In this document: piece by piece, positions 10,301 to 22,363 of the stretch
How positions within the stretch are numbered: position 1 is the stretch's first letter
Layout: each line of letters starts with the position of its first letter
DNA from: Desmodesmus armatus
Lineage: Eukaryota; Chlorophyta; Chlorophyceae; Sphaeropleales; Scenedesmaceae
Assembly (NCBI GenBank): GCA_007449985.2
Contig: VIIQ02000665.1
Coordinates: 62,001-126,000 of the forward strand
Direction: 5' to 3'
Length of the DNA: 64,000 nt
Notes under the pieces: model-generated
What the model was told of the DNA's origin: nothing
The model's input: the letters and a program-made list of their open reading frames with translations, nothing else
The model's database searches: none
Made by a program: the position numbers and the translations under genes

Positions 10301-13290
10301 TTATGTGATGGCGTGGTTCTTTCTCGCATTGTACACAGCCTGACGCGTTAACGTTGTAATTTGGTAAGAAGAACATGTGCAGGCGTGTAACAGGGTGTGA
10401 AATGTTGCTTAGCCTGGTGCAAGTCAGGTACAGGGAAGAAACTTATCGCTCGCCACAGCTTGAAACAAGCGCTGTGCAATGCTGTGAAGCTGTCTATCTC
10501 AGCCGCGATGCCTGTAGCTATGTATGCTGCTGCGTATGGTGGTGGCCCACCAGGAAATTGTAGCTGCAGCCAGCTGGCAAGAGCCCCACGCCTTGCAAGT
10601 GCCGCGGGGCCTTCAGGGCTCAGCAAATTGCTCCTCAGGCGTCCCTAGGTGGCCAGCAGACTGTACAGTCTGCAAATCCCCAATCAGCAGCAGCTTGCAA
10701 ACAACTGACTGCTGCCATGTCAGGGATGCAAGAGCTGGCACAGGTCTGGGTGATCACTTGCGGTGTTGCTGCTGCTACTGTTGCGCAGACAGAGCTCCAA
10801 ATGATGTGCAGCACCCACTGCAGCAGCAGCGCAAATTTTGGACCTCATGTGTGTACTGTGGCTTTGAGCTGGATCCTCTGCACTCTACAAGTTCATGCTG
10901 GGCACAACTCCCTGTCCCCCTTGAAAACCTGCTGCTGGAACCTCCGGGCCTCACCATTCTTTCAGCCTCAGCCGCAACCAGAAACACTGATTTCGGGTTT
11001 TAAGCTTGTATAATGCTGGCACCCAGTGTCATGCCGAACAGCCATACCATAGACCTGAACCCTCCTGCAGGGCCCCTTGCCCAGCTCGAATATGAGCATG
11101 GGCCACAACCCAACCAGGCAATAGTCGGAGGATGATGACCGTGCTTATCAGCACTATCCTTGTTCGTTCGTTCATCCAATTACTGACCAAGCGCGCCGCG
11201 CGGGGCACTGGCAGAAATGGCGGAAAACTTCAGGTGGGCTTCCGGGTTGTGGAAGAGCCTCAAACTACATTTGAATACTATAGTGATGATGTTTTCAGTC
11301 GATTTATCTGGCTGGCTAGCTATCAGCAGGGTAGATGTATGCACCACCAGCAGATGGTACTTGGAGCTGCCCAATACTCGTTGCTTGGCGCTGCTTCAGC
11401 TGAAGGCCTCATTACTAATCACTCGTATCACCTTAAATGTTGTGAGTGCCCGCTGACAGCGTCTTGGTCGCTGTGCCGTGCTGAGCAGTCACCTGCTGCT
11501 GTTTACTGCTGTCCGTCATTTGTGCTGCCCTTCAGGTGCTCCCCACTCAGCCAAACAGCAAGACCTCATGTGTCTACTTCAACCTCACGGCATGCATATT
11601 TCTGCATGTGTGGATCCGTCCACGCATGTGCATGCTAAGACCCCTGCCCCCTGCCCAGCACTGCTGTGGTGGGGACTCAGCAGGGTGCCAGTGTCTGGCA
11701 GCAGCTGCTCTGTCGGCTCTGCCAGCACCCAAGGGGCACAGCACACCTGCAGCCATTCAACAAAGCTGCGTGCTGTGTGCCCTGAGTGACCACTGGGGTT
11801 GTTGCTGGCCACATGCGCGGGTGGTGTTGATGCTGCACGGGCTCGAGGGCACCCGCAAGACCTGCGATGCCAGTTGCTGTGGCAACCCCCACCACCCCAG
11901 GCCTCTGCAGGTTCTTCATACCCTTGTGGCTACAGGTGCGGCTTCTGACGAGGGGGGGGGGGACTGGCAGGCCGGACATCATCAGGTAGAAGTTGACTGC
12001 AGCAGCTGGGCGCCATGTGCTGTGCATTCAAGTTGGCCCCTGTAATGCTGTGTGAGAGCGTCTCCTGACCAGTTGACTCTCCAAGTCTCTGCAGTAACTG
12101 AGTTTGCTGTGCTCGTGTTGCCTGTGGTGCTGTCATACAGGCAACAAGTGCAGTTGCGCCTCAGATGTTGCAACAGGTGAGTGAGTTTTTAACAGCTTCA
12201 TGTGTGCAAAAGGGCAAGCCCGGCGGACCATAAGCGTACAGAACGAGCGGTCCGCCTGCCGGCGTGGTGGGATCAGCCCCCTTGACCCGGGATGCTTGAG
12301 CCGCGTGCAGCAGTCGTTTTCGTAGGAAATGACAGCTGTCACAGGTGTTACAGTGGGGTGGGCTGCTGTGCATGCTCTAGTGCGTGGCCCCCACTCTTCT
12401 GTTGTAGGCTTGGGCACCAGGCCTGGCCTCGTGTTGGGTGCAGCATACCCAACTCATGCTCAGTCAGCAGAAGGGGCGACGGTACAGCAGCACAACCTTG
12501 CAAAGTGCTGCTTGTGTGGTTCGAATCCACCGGTCCCAGACACACAAAGACCCTAACAGACACACCTCTGACAGTGTCATGAAGCATTGCGTTGGTCTGA
12601 CTGTCTTACTCAAAGGGCTGTTACTAGTTTCAGATTCTTCACGCAAACAATCCGGGTAGGTTTGGGACTCCAGACTGCGCCAACCGTTGGTGGCCACAGT
12701 GTGTTCAATTGTGCGTGCTGATCACCTTGACATGCTGTAATCGGCTGATTACACTGTATCAGTGTTACACACACCACGCGGGATCAGATCTGCAGGCCTA
12801 ACAAGCAGGATCTCTGCAAGAGAGCTCTCTCTGGATTGATCGAGTGATTAAGCTGTTGCTCTCTCCAACGCAGGTAGCATTGGCACATGCCGCCACAACA
12901 AGACCATTGCTCACATACATGCGCACATGCTCTGTTGCTTGGTGAGCCTAACACTGCGCACTGAGGCCAGCCGCATAATGCTGCTGCCACTGCCCCACTC
13001 AGCACAGTTTGCACAGTACAGCAGCCGTTGCTGGCAGCGCTGCAACAGCGAGAGCGAATCCTGCTGCCTGCGGCAGCGCAGGTGTGAAAGGTCATCACAG
13101 CTCTGCTGCCAGCAAACGTTTCAAACTGATTACTGCAGCAGTAATCAGCAGCAGTGCAGGTACGTGCAGCCACCCTGAGCTACCGACCTATGTGGACCTT
13201 GCTCTTGCCGTGACAACACATGTGATGCTCTGGTGGATTGGCTGCTCAGCTGTGTAAGTGTTCTTGTAGATGTACCTGCAGAGCCAGATG
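10301..13290. other. intergenic, no recognisable gene
   Basis: Downstream of the ABCA stop. Open frames are short and none reads as a known family. A lone polymerase III B-box match (GGTTCGAATCC) on the plus strand at 12518-12528 has no convincing A box. About 13,195-13,260 resembles 25,790-25,850, part of the 3'-flank repeat of the ARM loci. Confidence 0.6.
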
Positions 13291-13299
13291 CTGCCTTCA

Positions 13300-13740
13300 A
13301 GTCCCATGCTGCTGTGCAATGTTCATAGATATATGTGTTTGTGTACATAGCTGGCCAGGGCCTTGGCTGCAGCAAGCTGTGCAGCTGGCCGCCAGCTGTG
13401 GCACTGCTGCTGACTCAGCTTGGAGCAGGGCTGTCAGGCCCTTGATGGCACCAGGCTCAGCTGCGCTGCAGGTCTTGTGGAGCATCCTTAGCCAGGCGGG
13501 CCAGTGCATTGGCTGCGTTTTGCTGCGCGTACCTATCCCTGCCACCCACTGGGTGCTGGCAGCAAGGCCGCCAGCCTGCTACTGCGCTGGCAGCCTGCCC
13601 AAAAGCTCATGGCTGTGTGTTGTTTCTGCTCTGTCAGGTCTGCTAGGTCGCTGGCTGCCTTGTGCTGTACAGCTGCAGTGCTGCTTTGCAGCTGGCTGAC
13701 CAGCGCTCCCCACCACCTCCATTTGCTGTTGTTGCCGGCT
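13300..13740 (-). pseudogene. armadillo-repeat pseudogene fragment
   Basis: The minus strand carries three pieces of ARM repeats in different frames: ALVSQLQSSTAAVQHKAA and DLADLTEQ (about 13,720-13,630), YAQQNAANALARLAKDAPQD (about 13,535-13,475), and GAIKGLTALLQAE with PQLAA (about 13,445-13,385). At least two frameshifts and a stop separate them. The pattern is that of long algal ARM arrays (Vac8-like) and differs from the ARM exons of loci A-D, so this is an older, separate relic lying head-to-head with locus A. Confidence 0.65.
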
Positions 13741-14030
13741 GCAACAAGACAAGTGCACAGTGTGGGTCTCGATGTCAACACTTGCAAGGCACCGAGGCAC
13801 ATATAGTCCCCAAATGAAGTCTTACCTGTGACGGCAATTTTGGCTGGCGATTAGGCATGGACCCCTGAGTGGTACCTTTCATGCTCCGGAGCCCGCTGGG
13901 ATCCCACTGGGCCAGCAGGTCCAAAAGAGGCTTGGCTCGGCCTGCTATTCCCTCAGGCAGACCGGAGATATTGTGAACAAGAAGACTGCATAATCAGTAC
14001 ATGATAGCTCTCAGTAGCGCTTTGCCGTTG

Positions 14031-14054
14031 CAAGGGAGGGTTTAAACCCTCCCT
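14031..14054. promoter_or_regulatory. 24-bp perfect palindrome upstream of locus A
   Basis: A self-complementary sequence centred on GGGTTTAAACCC (position within one base). It is followed by TATGAAGGTCGCTTGAAGGT, a motif also found upstream of loci B (about 22,005), C and D (as CGAAGGTCGCCTGAAGGTTG). Location about 250 bases before the 5' leader donor suggests a shared promoter element; this is inference. Confidence 0.45.
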
Positions 14055-14159
14055 TAAATTTATGAAGGTCGCTTGAAGGTCAAAAAGCAAGTGGGATTTA
14101 AGGACCCGCAGCCGTAGGTTGCCACCAAGCTGAACAGAATTCCTTGTATTTACTGTCGC

Positions 14160-14421
14160 ATCGCAAGCACCTGCACACGGCGCTTCTCTTGAACGAGAAC
14201 AGATCAGTGGCTCTCTTGTGTGCCTAGAGCGCTGCAGCTGCTGCAATCTATCACTCCAGTCACCTGCAATATCATCAGTGGCTGACATCCATCATCAGCG
14301 GACCCCCAGCAGGTAAGGGTGACCTGTCGTCAGTACAGGTTGGTGCTGATCTCCTCGTGAGGCACTGGCCACCATGGTACTCATAATCTGGTCACTTTGG
14401 TTGTCCACTGGATTGCTGCAG
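14160..14421 (+). other. 5' leader exon and intron of locus A
   Basis: A non-coding first exon is inferred: it ends at CCCCCAGCAG|GTAAGG (14,312) and the intron closes at TTGCTGCAG (14,421), 13 bases before the start codon. The same arrangement and similar sequence occurs at locus B (donor after 22,261, acceptor before 22,350) and on the minus strand at locus C (38,734-38,842) and D. Confidence 0.6.
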
Positions 14422-14434
14422 GTGAACAGTGACC

Positions 14435-17400
14435 ATGGGGTTCGTAACACCCTTAGTCAGGCTCGTATATATGACTAAGGCCGAACACCAGGTGAAGCAG
14501 CTGAACCAGCTGATCAGCAAAGCTGAGTCCGCTGCCGGTGTGGAAGAGCTGCTGCAGCAACACCCTGACTGCCTGAAAACTGTGGTGAAGTACCTCTGCA
14601 GCAGCAGCGTCGAGTTGTGGGAGATCGGCACCAGCACCGGCGTCGAAGTGTGGGAGAAAGCAGCAAGGGTGCTGGGCCGCGTTGCGCAAGCCGGGCCCAC
14701 CTATCAGCGCCAGGTTTTGCATTGCAAGGGTGCAGTAGCACGGCTGGTTGACTTGCTGCAAATGGATGTGCGGCCCGGCTATGCGGCACTACCACGGGAG
14801 GCATCTCTGGCCCTGGGGAACCTGGTGCGTTCATACCCAGAAGCCCAGGACCGTCTGTGCCAGGAGCCTGGTGCAATCAGCCGCCTGGCTGCACTGCTTG
14901 AGAGCAGCAAAGCAGATGTTCAGCTTGCAGCAGCCTTTGCCGTTGCCGCCCTGATGGCGGGGAGCCCAGCAATCTCCCAGCGCATTGGCAAGGGGCCTGG
15001 TGTCATTGAGGGCCTTGCAGTGCTGCTTGAAAGGGGTGAGGCAGAGGCACAGGCTTTGGCAGCAGCAGCCCTGGGAAACCTAGCCCTTGGGTCCTTTGCC
15101 AACATTGAGCGCATCAGACGGGTACCGGGCATCACCGATCGCCTGGTGAAGCTGCTCAGCAGTGATGATGCAGCTGTACAGTTTGAAGCAGCCTTTGTCG
15201 TGGCAGCAGCAGCTGAGTTCAGCAGTGTGTTCCAGCAGGTGCTGGAAGCCCACTCAGCTGCTGTTGCGACAGCGCTGTACAACCAGCTTGACAGTCAGAC
15301 TACAGCAAGACTGTTAGAGGTGTCCCTCCAGCTGCACCGCCTAGCAGCTGTCAGCCCAGCCCTCAGGCAGTCGATGGCTGGCAGCCAGGAAGTCATGCAG
15401 CTAGTTGTTGGCCTTGAGGAGAGGCTGAGGGGCACCCCTGACAACAAGGCTTCTGCAACCCTCGAGTTGCTGACTTCCGGTAAGCCTTGTCCGATGTTCT
15501 GAAACCATCATGTGCTTGTCTTGCGGACCATAGTTGAGCATGCCATGCAGTGCATGCAGGGGCAGGCGCACCCAGCGACGTGCTGCTGCTCCTGCATGTA
15601 CGTTGCACAGCCAAACTGCCAAAGTCAGTTGCATGATGAGCATGCAGCTTCAGGCACTGCATCGCATGCGAGAACCCAGCACTGCATGGCCCACACAAGG
15701 GCACTGCTGAGCTCACATGCTCACTTGTGCATGCTTGCTTGCCAGCCTGGTCGGTCCCGTTTCACTATCAAGAGTGATTGATTGTCCAAGCCCCTCTGCT
15801 GCTGTTTGTTTGATGCACCAACGCATGTGCTGCTTTGTGTGTTGTGTTCATGCAGGGGACACTGCAACACCAGCAGCACCTTACCAGTCCAGCACAGCAC
15901 CAAGGGGCCCCAGCAGCAACATGGTTACAACAGGTATGTGGTGCATCAGCACCAGTACAGCCATCAGCACCGTCAGCGGCTGTGTTTACTTCACTGCTGG
16001 GCTGTCGTGCTTTGCAATGAGTCGAACATGTCGGAACAATAGGACAGTTGGTGACTTGTCGGCTGTTCATCCGTCAGACACAGCCAATGATTCCAGCAGA
16101 TCTGATGTGCCACATCAAGGCCAACCCCACCATGTGCAGTGCTTGCCAGCAAACATCACCTGTGCTTGCCAAGAGCTGACAAATTATATGACTCAGTTGA
16201 TGGTTGCAGCCTTGCTTTGACTTTGTGTGCTGTGGCACTCCTAACTTGTGTTACCTCCGCGTGTTGATGACAGGTGGCACTGCTGGAGCAGCTCTCGCAC
16301 AAGGTGCCGCGCCACTTCCCCACAGTGCTCAAGTACGTATACCAGAACCTCCATGCTGCGCTTTGCAGCACCACCAGCTGGCTGTTTGTTGTGCTGCCAT
16401 GCGCTTTGCAGCAAACCATGAGGGCTCCAGATGCTTGTGTTGTGCTCCGTACCCTGATGATACTCTGGCGTAGGTCAGGCACTCTGGGGCTGTTGGCATT
16501 GCATGTATTGCCGTTGAGTACTGACGACCAGTCTGCGTGTCTGCGCAGGATGCTGCCGCTGCACATGACCAAACCAGCAAAGCTTCCATTCGCGCAAGCG
16601 CCAAGCTGGCCACGACAGGTGGGCCCGCTGCTGTGCTCTTTGGCATGATTCAGGACATGGGTGTACAGCAGCATCACTGTGTGTTGTCCGTGTTTGTCAC
16701 AAACAGTGTTGAATTGAGCAGTCAATCAGGCTGCCTCAGCCAACATCTGCAGCTGCATAACTGGACGGAACTGAGTGCAACATGTTGTACCTCGTCATCC
16801 CCTCCTCATGTGCATCACCTACCAGGCCTTACACCAACTGTGCTTGCTACTGCTGCTTGCTGCCACATGCGTGCTAACAGTGGAGCTCCTGGGCATGCTA
16901 GAGTCATACGCCAAGGATGTGCCGTTCCTGTCTGCCTGCATCAAGCCCCTCACAGGGTTCCTGGACAGGGTGAGTAACACGCAAGTAGCCTGGTCATGGG
17001 CTGTACAGCGCAGCTGCATGACGCCATGTCACAGTGTGATGTATCATATTTCTCGTCTGTGCGGGGAGAACGGGAGACCCCTGCTTCTAGACCATAGGGG
17101 TAGATCCTGCCATGTTAGCTCATACGTCTGGAGCAAGTGTGGATGCCACCTGCGTCAAAAGTTGTCATGTCTCAAGAACAGGGTGAGATGCAGCGCAGAA
17201 GACTGAGCCAAAGCTGGCTTCACGTGGAAGCTGCAGCCACAGCTGCAGGGCATGTTGGTGGGCTTCTGGCAAGCTGCCACTGAAGCACATGCAATACCCG
17301 TGTGTCACACGCTGCAGGTGGAGCAGGTGTGCGTGAACAAGGAGAAGGCGCGCTACATGAAGAGTCGTGTGGATGCCCTCATGCGCTTCCTGGCTGTGAG

Positions 17401-18660
17401 TCCATGTCAGCAGCTGTGTAGTCACTACACAGTGAGAGTTGTCTTGATATGGGCTGCGACGTACTTGCTGGATATAGCGATAGTCGCACTGTCTTGGACA
17501 GTGTCCAGGACCTTTGCTGCACAGAATTGGAGTCATAATTTGACGCGTTGCCTCATTGCTTCTTGAACGGGGCGTAGCTGGGGACGGGCCTACAGGGTGT
17601 CCCGACGCGCTCTGCGTTACTGGTGTGCTGACATGTTTCCACGTGTTGATTGACTGTTGCATGCCCCGCGCAGTGCATGTTCAGCAGCAAGGAGCAGTGG
17701 CAAGGCGCCTTGGACGAGGTTACACAGAAGCTGCTGGAGCAGCAGCTGACGCGGTTGGGCAATGCCCTGTGGCAGGCAACCGGTCTCATTGCCAAGTGGA
17801 GTGAGACTATGCTGCTGGGTGCGGCAGTGCGCTTCCTGAAGGCTGACCTGGACAAAGAGGACATCAAAGACGTAAGGACAACCCCTATGGCTATGGACCC
17901 ATGCATGCAACAACTCAACAGGCAACCATTTCCTAGGCATGCATGGTTGAGTCAACAGCCTGCATGCCATGCCGCGCTGCAATACCTCTTGTGCATTGAC
18001 GGTTGTGCTGCCCAAGTCTGGTTGTCCCTTGTTGGATGCTATTCAACAACTGCATTATCGTCAGGGGTGCTTTGATGGGGTCAGTGTGCGTAGCGCTGCT
18101 AGTGCATACATACAACCAAAACCTTGTGCTTCTGCCGGCATAGCATGCACTTCAGCCGGTCAGGTGGCAGCAGCCAATGTACTGCTGTTTCTTGTACCCT
18201 TGGCCACAAATGCTTACGATACTTCTGTTTCTGTCTGTTTGTGCCCCCCTATCTGCCTTCCCATGCCCCACAGTTTGAGAACACCGTCAACAAGGCCATG
18301 CAGGACCTGAACTTCGCCGTGGCCTCACTCAACCTGATCCACACGCTTGAAGTGCAGCAGCAGCTCCAGCTGCTGAGCCAGGCAGCCAGTGCCAGCCAGG
18401 AGCTAGAGCTGGCCCACCAGCGGGACCTGCAGCAGCTGCAGGACCACCTGGAGCAGCTGCTGGGGGGCCAGGCTGAGCTGCAGCAGCAGCTGGCAGCCGC
18501 CACAGAGGAGCAGCGGCAGGAGTGGGAGAGACTGGCAGGCAGCCTGGGACAGGTGGCAGGGGATGATGCGGGGCTCAGGGGGGAGTTGAGGGAGCTGGCA
18601 GACATGGTGCGGGCTATTGAAGAGCAGATGAAGCAGCAGCACAAGGTGGCTGCTGTGTAG
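14435..18660 (+). CDS. ARM-repeat / coiled-coil protein, locus A (kinase domain lost)
   Basis: Exons: 14435-15479, 15856-15933, 16274-16332, 16549-16618, 16881-16969, 17318-17395, 17674-17871, 18274-18660; phases close to 667 aa. Residues 1-348 are about seven degenerate ARM repeats (for example EPGAISRLAALLESSKADVQ). Residues 349-539 are linker exons, including VELLGMLESY and CMFSSKEQWQGALDE. Residues 540-667 are a Gln/Glu/Leu-rich coiled coil (QQQLQLLSQ, ELQQQLAAATEEQ). Every exon has its counterpart in locus C. In C the coiled coil continues into a kinase domain; here it jumps from MKQQ straight to HKVAAV and a stop, the last residues of the C kinase. So an in-frame deletion removed the whole kinase domain and the intron within it. 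Probably a scaffold-like protein; cellular role unknown. Confidence 0.82.
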
Positions 18661-20782
18661 GCACACCACTTTGAATCTGTGATATAGAGCTTTTGAATGT
18701 GTACGTTGCATGGCTGACATGTGCAGTTGGTTTCGAGGTGTGAGGCTACATGTCCCTGCATGTGAGGTGAAGTGAGGCGGGGTCAGAGGTTCAGGTGTGT
18801 TGACCCGTTACATGCGTTGTGATCACCTTTTGGGTGATCACTCATTATAATGCGTTGCGTTGTGTGCACGAATGGCTGCCGTCGCTTTGACCGCAGTAGT
18901 GACCACATAGTGCATGCGCCAGTGATCTTGGCTGCAGGTTGTGTGCAGGCTGGTGAGGGAGAGAAGAAGGTGCAAGCATACCTGCCAGTGATGCTGCATT
19001 GTGGTATGCTGATCTTCGCTTGAAGCGGGTTGCGTTGCTGATGGGAAGGGTACAATGGTTGCCAACCATGATGTTGGCAAAAAAGGCGCATGCCGTGCCG
19101 TGTGCATGTGTGGCCCACATGCATTCATTCCAGGTCCCGCGCATGCAGGCCCTGTGGGTTCCTTGTGAGGGCTGTGTGGCGTCTTGTGACTACACCTGGC
19201 CGCATGTAGTAGTTCTGCGTGCTTCTCCTTGGTGTAGTCAGTCTCTGCATGTCTGAAGGTGTTGTAGGGAGTGTCCTTATGCAGGCCGACGTGAAAGGTG
19301 TGGTTGAGTTGCAGAGTAGCTTGAGCAAAGCGCACACTTTGAGAGCTCTGACGGCTTCGTCAGAAAGCAGACAGCATCACTAGGCTAGTTGCTTGCTTGT
19401 GATGTGCTACTGGTGCACGAGGTCTTGGTTGAGGTTGACCAATGTGGTCTTGCTTGTGAGCCGTGCCCCTCTGATGATCTGCTGCTGCCGTTGACAGAAA
19501 GGGCAACCCTTGGTGTTATTGCTGGCAACACCTCTGCCAAAGGTGCAGGTGGCACAGGATTATCTTGTCATCTTATATCTTGTCATCTTATATCTTATTA
19601 TGTGATATCTTTGTGGCAGTTATGTTTCTCAATTCGACTGGTGCAGTGCAGATCGCTGCTCCTTCAACATGCATGCTATCTGTGCTGATAAGAGTACTGC
19701 ACACGCCATGGCATGGCCGTGCGTACGTGGTGGCGTGCTTTGGAGGCGAGTGGTTGTGGATACCCTGATGACTCATCATGATGGTGCCCCCTTTCTTGGC
19801 TGGTATCGGTTTGGAGTAGAGCTAGAGTCTTGCAGTTATGTGTACGTGGGCAGGGTGAAGTGCATGCATACAGGTGTGGTTATGTTCCTCCAGCAGCCCC
19901 CAGTGCAGCCGGGCAGTGGGCAGTGGTTTGGTTTGAGGCATGTGTGTGCCCCTTTGGACAGCAGGGGAGAAGAGCAATGGCCTTGAAGCAGGCCCTCTTG
20001 GTGCGTGAGCAGTGCCGGGTTGAGTTTGCTGTGAAAAGCAAGCATGCTGTGCACAGGCTTTGAGCTGAGTAGCGGCTAGGCGACACAGGTTGGAGTGGGT
20101 GCCTGCTTTTATGGGCTGAAACGCCCTCACGCACGCATGCAATGCCAGCAAAGCAGTCCCAGCAGTTACAGTCGTGGTGGTGGTTTATCGCTTGGTGAGT
20201 TACAGCTGCCTTCTCTACTGTGGTGGCTGTTGAATGGCTGCACAGCACGGCGCTGGTGCCGGTCTTTTCAGGCTGCTGCAGTTTGCCACATTGGTGCTGC
20301 TTCCTTGCCTGTTCTTGCTTGTGTCTTCGTGAGAAGCAACATATGCATAGCTCAACATACACGTTGTTGAGCTTGGTGTTTGGGGGTGCAAGTTTGCAGG
20401 AGTGCTTGTGGCATGAGGCAGCTGTGGGTGGCACATGACCTGGTTGGTACAGTAATCACTCTGTTACAGTGGTACATTGCCGTACATGGTGCTGCACCTG
20501 TGTGTCAGCTGTGATCAAGCATCACACAATTGTAGGACCGTTTGCTCTGTGCCTGCTGCTGTCCCTGTAGCCCCTTTATGGTTGTTGAAGTTGCGGGGCT
20601 GGTGGGGATTCATCTGGTATGGTCGACAGCCGTCGTACGTACTTTGCCATTCAGTCAGACACGTTGATAACTTGGAGTTGCAGAGTCATGGTGCGGACCG
20701 TCCCTTGTTGCGTGACGCCGTGCGCTGAGTGTGCGCAGCCGAAGGAAGAGGCTCCAGGTCTGAACAAAGAAGTGTGTAAGTG
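18661..20782 (+). repeat. 3'-flank segmental repeat, copy A
   Basis: No gene seen. From about 18,785 the sequence matches 24,300-25,840 (direct) and 29,480-26,600 (inverted). Shared landmarks are CCAGTGATCTTGGCTGCAGG, GAAGCGGGTTGCGTTG and ATCACTCTGTTACAG. It also holds a doubled ATCTTGTCATCTTAT at about 19,561-19,592. The match continues the homology of the upstream ARM genes, so gene and flank were copied together. Confidence 0.75.
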
Positions 20783-21317
20783 GAGGGGCTGACAACTGGG
20801 CCAGCTTTCTGTCCCACCCACCGGGGCGGGCATGTAGCTTGCCAAAGCGCCCGCACCAGTATCATACTGGTTTTTTTCTGTGCATTATCAACAGGCTCCA
20901 TGCCTAAAGTCTGCTCCTTACAGCTGCATATGGCAACGAGCTACATGGCATGGCTGCTCAAGGAACTGGCTACGAGCTACATGATGCGGGGCTGCTGTGT
21001 GGGGGCGTACGTGGCCAGCTACATGGAGCTGGCTACATCTGTGTGTAGCTGGCCACAGCCAGGCAGTGCTGCCTGCTGGCAGCACAGCTATGTGTAGTTA
21101 CACCCAGCTTCAAACTACAGCACGCAAGGGCTTCGTTCCCAAAGCCAGCTACAAGCCACAGTTGCGCACAGCTCCACGTGTTCAAGCAGAGGGTTTTGTG
21201 GTGTATACACCACAAGCTACATGTAGCTGCCCTTGGTCGGGGGCTGTATGCCGTGAAAACTACATCTGCTGTGGCAAACTGGGTGGGACATGTAGCTGGC
21301 CAAGTGGTCAGCCCCTC
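20783..21317. mobile_element. candidate MITE with 35-40 bp terminal inverted repeats (hAT-like)
   Basis: The left end GAGGGGCTGACAACTGGGCC (20,783 on) pairs with the reverse complement of the right end (to 21,317), which reads GAGGGGCTGACCACTTGGCC; similarity runs through GTCCCACCCA. Flanks are TGTAAGTG and TCAAAGTG, an imperfect 8-bp target duplication as expected for hAT. The interior is a set of scattered AGCTACATG/CATGTAGCT words and no protein gene, so it would be non-autonomous. It sits at the edge of the locus A flank repeat. Confidence 0.6.
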
Positions 21318-21950
21318 TCAAAGTGGCCTACAAACTGAGAACATCAGACCCCACTGGGCAGCATACCGGCAGTCGGCACAAAGTTTTGAGGTCAAGGAAC
21401 AAATTGTCAGATATCACACTCTTGCAATCGAGTTGTGATGGCAGCATGTGCACACAACTTCCTCGAGATGCATCCATACAGAACTGGCCTTTGCAAAGTT
21501 TGCTCCTATGCCTAGAGCGTTTGGAGACACTCCAAACGCTCTAGGCAGGTTTTGCTGGTGCAAATATTGTGCGACTCCTACGTGGCCACTGGCACTTGCA
21601 AGGCCATTGCACAGTTACACATGATGATATTGGCGTCCTGTGACTTGCAAGAATCAATTGCTTCAAACTTTTACCCATTGTGGCCTCATGGCCTGATCGT
21701 AGCCCAGAACAGCGCTGGTTGTGCTATGCTGCTTGGATTGCTACATCATGTTGCTTGCTTATCTGCGTTTGTGTATGCGTAGTGATTTTTTGAAACCGGC
21801 ACCCTGTTTCCCTGAGTAGGGGTGAGCGGAGGGGGGGGGGGGGGGCAAGGAGCACTTGCCCTGAAAAGTAGGCCCCCCGGCGGGAAGCAGCTCCACCCGT
21901 GACACAAACTCAAAACACGCTACACTAATGATAACAATTGATCACCAAAT
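21318..21950. other. intergenic between MITE and locus B
   Basis: No gene seen. It has a perfect 17-bp hairpin at 21,510-21,546 and a stretch at 21,570-21,790 resembling 24,840-25,010 (part of the flank repeat of locus B). A poly-G run lies near 21,831-21,846. Confidence 0.6.
21510..21546. repeat. perfect 17-bp hairpin with 3-base loop
   Basis: GCCTAGAGCGTTTGGAG, loop ACA, then its exact reverse complement. No adjacent gene end or T-run is present, so a terminator role is not supported; it may be the remnant of a small inverted-repeat element. Confidence 0.7.
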
Positions 21951-22363
21951 GATCAGCAGGTGAAAGAGCTAGGTAGCGCTCTGCCGCTGCAACGGAGGTT
22001 TTATGAAGGTCGCTCGAAGGTTGAAAAGCAAGTGCAGTGACATTTGAGGACCTGCAGCCCTAGTTTGGCCCCTTTGATTGATTAAAGAAGTATTACTTTG
22101 GCGTCGCATCGGAAGCACCTGCACACGGCGCTTCTTCCGTACGAGAATATATCAGTGGCTCTCTTGTGTGCAATAGAGCGCTGCAGCTGCTGCGAATCAC
22201 CACTCCAGTTACCTTCAACGGCATCAGCAGCTGGCCTGCAGCATCAGCGGACCCCCAGCAGGTATGGGTGACTTGTGACTTGTCATCAGCGCAGGTTGGC
22301 ACCGATACTCATGGTATGGTTGCTTTGCGGACCCTCTAAATGGTTGCAGGGTGTAAAGTTACC

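Noticed and set aside
12440..12545. tRNA or SINE at the plus-strand GGTTCGAATCC
   Set aside because: The T stem is only four pairs, the acceptor strands do not pair and no A box fits.
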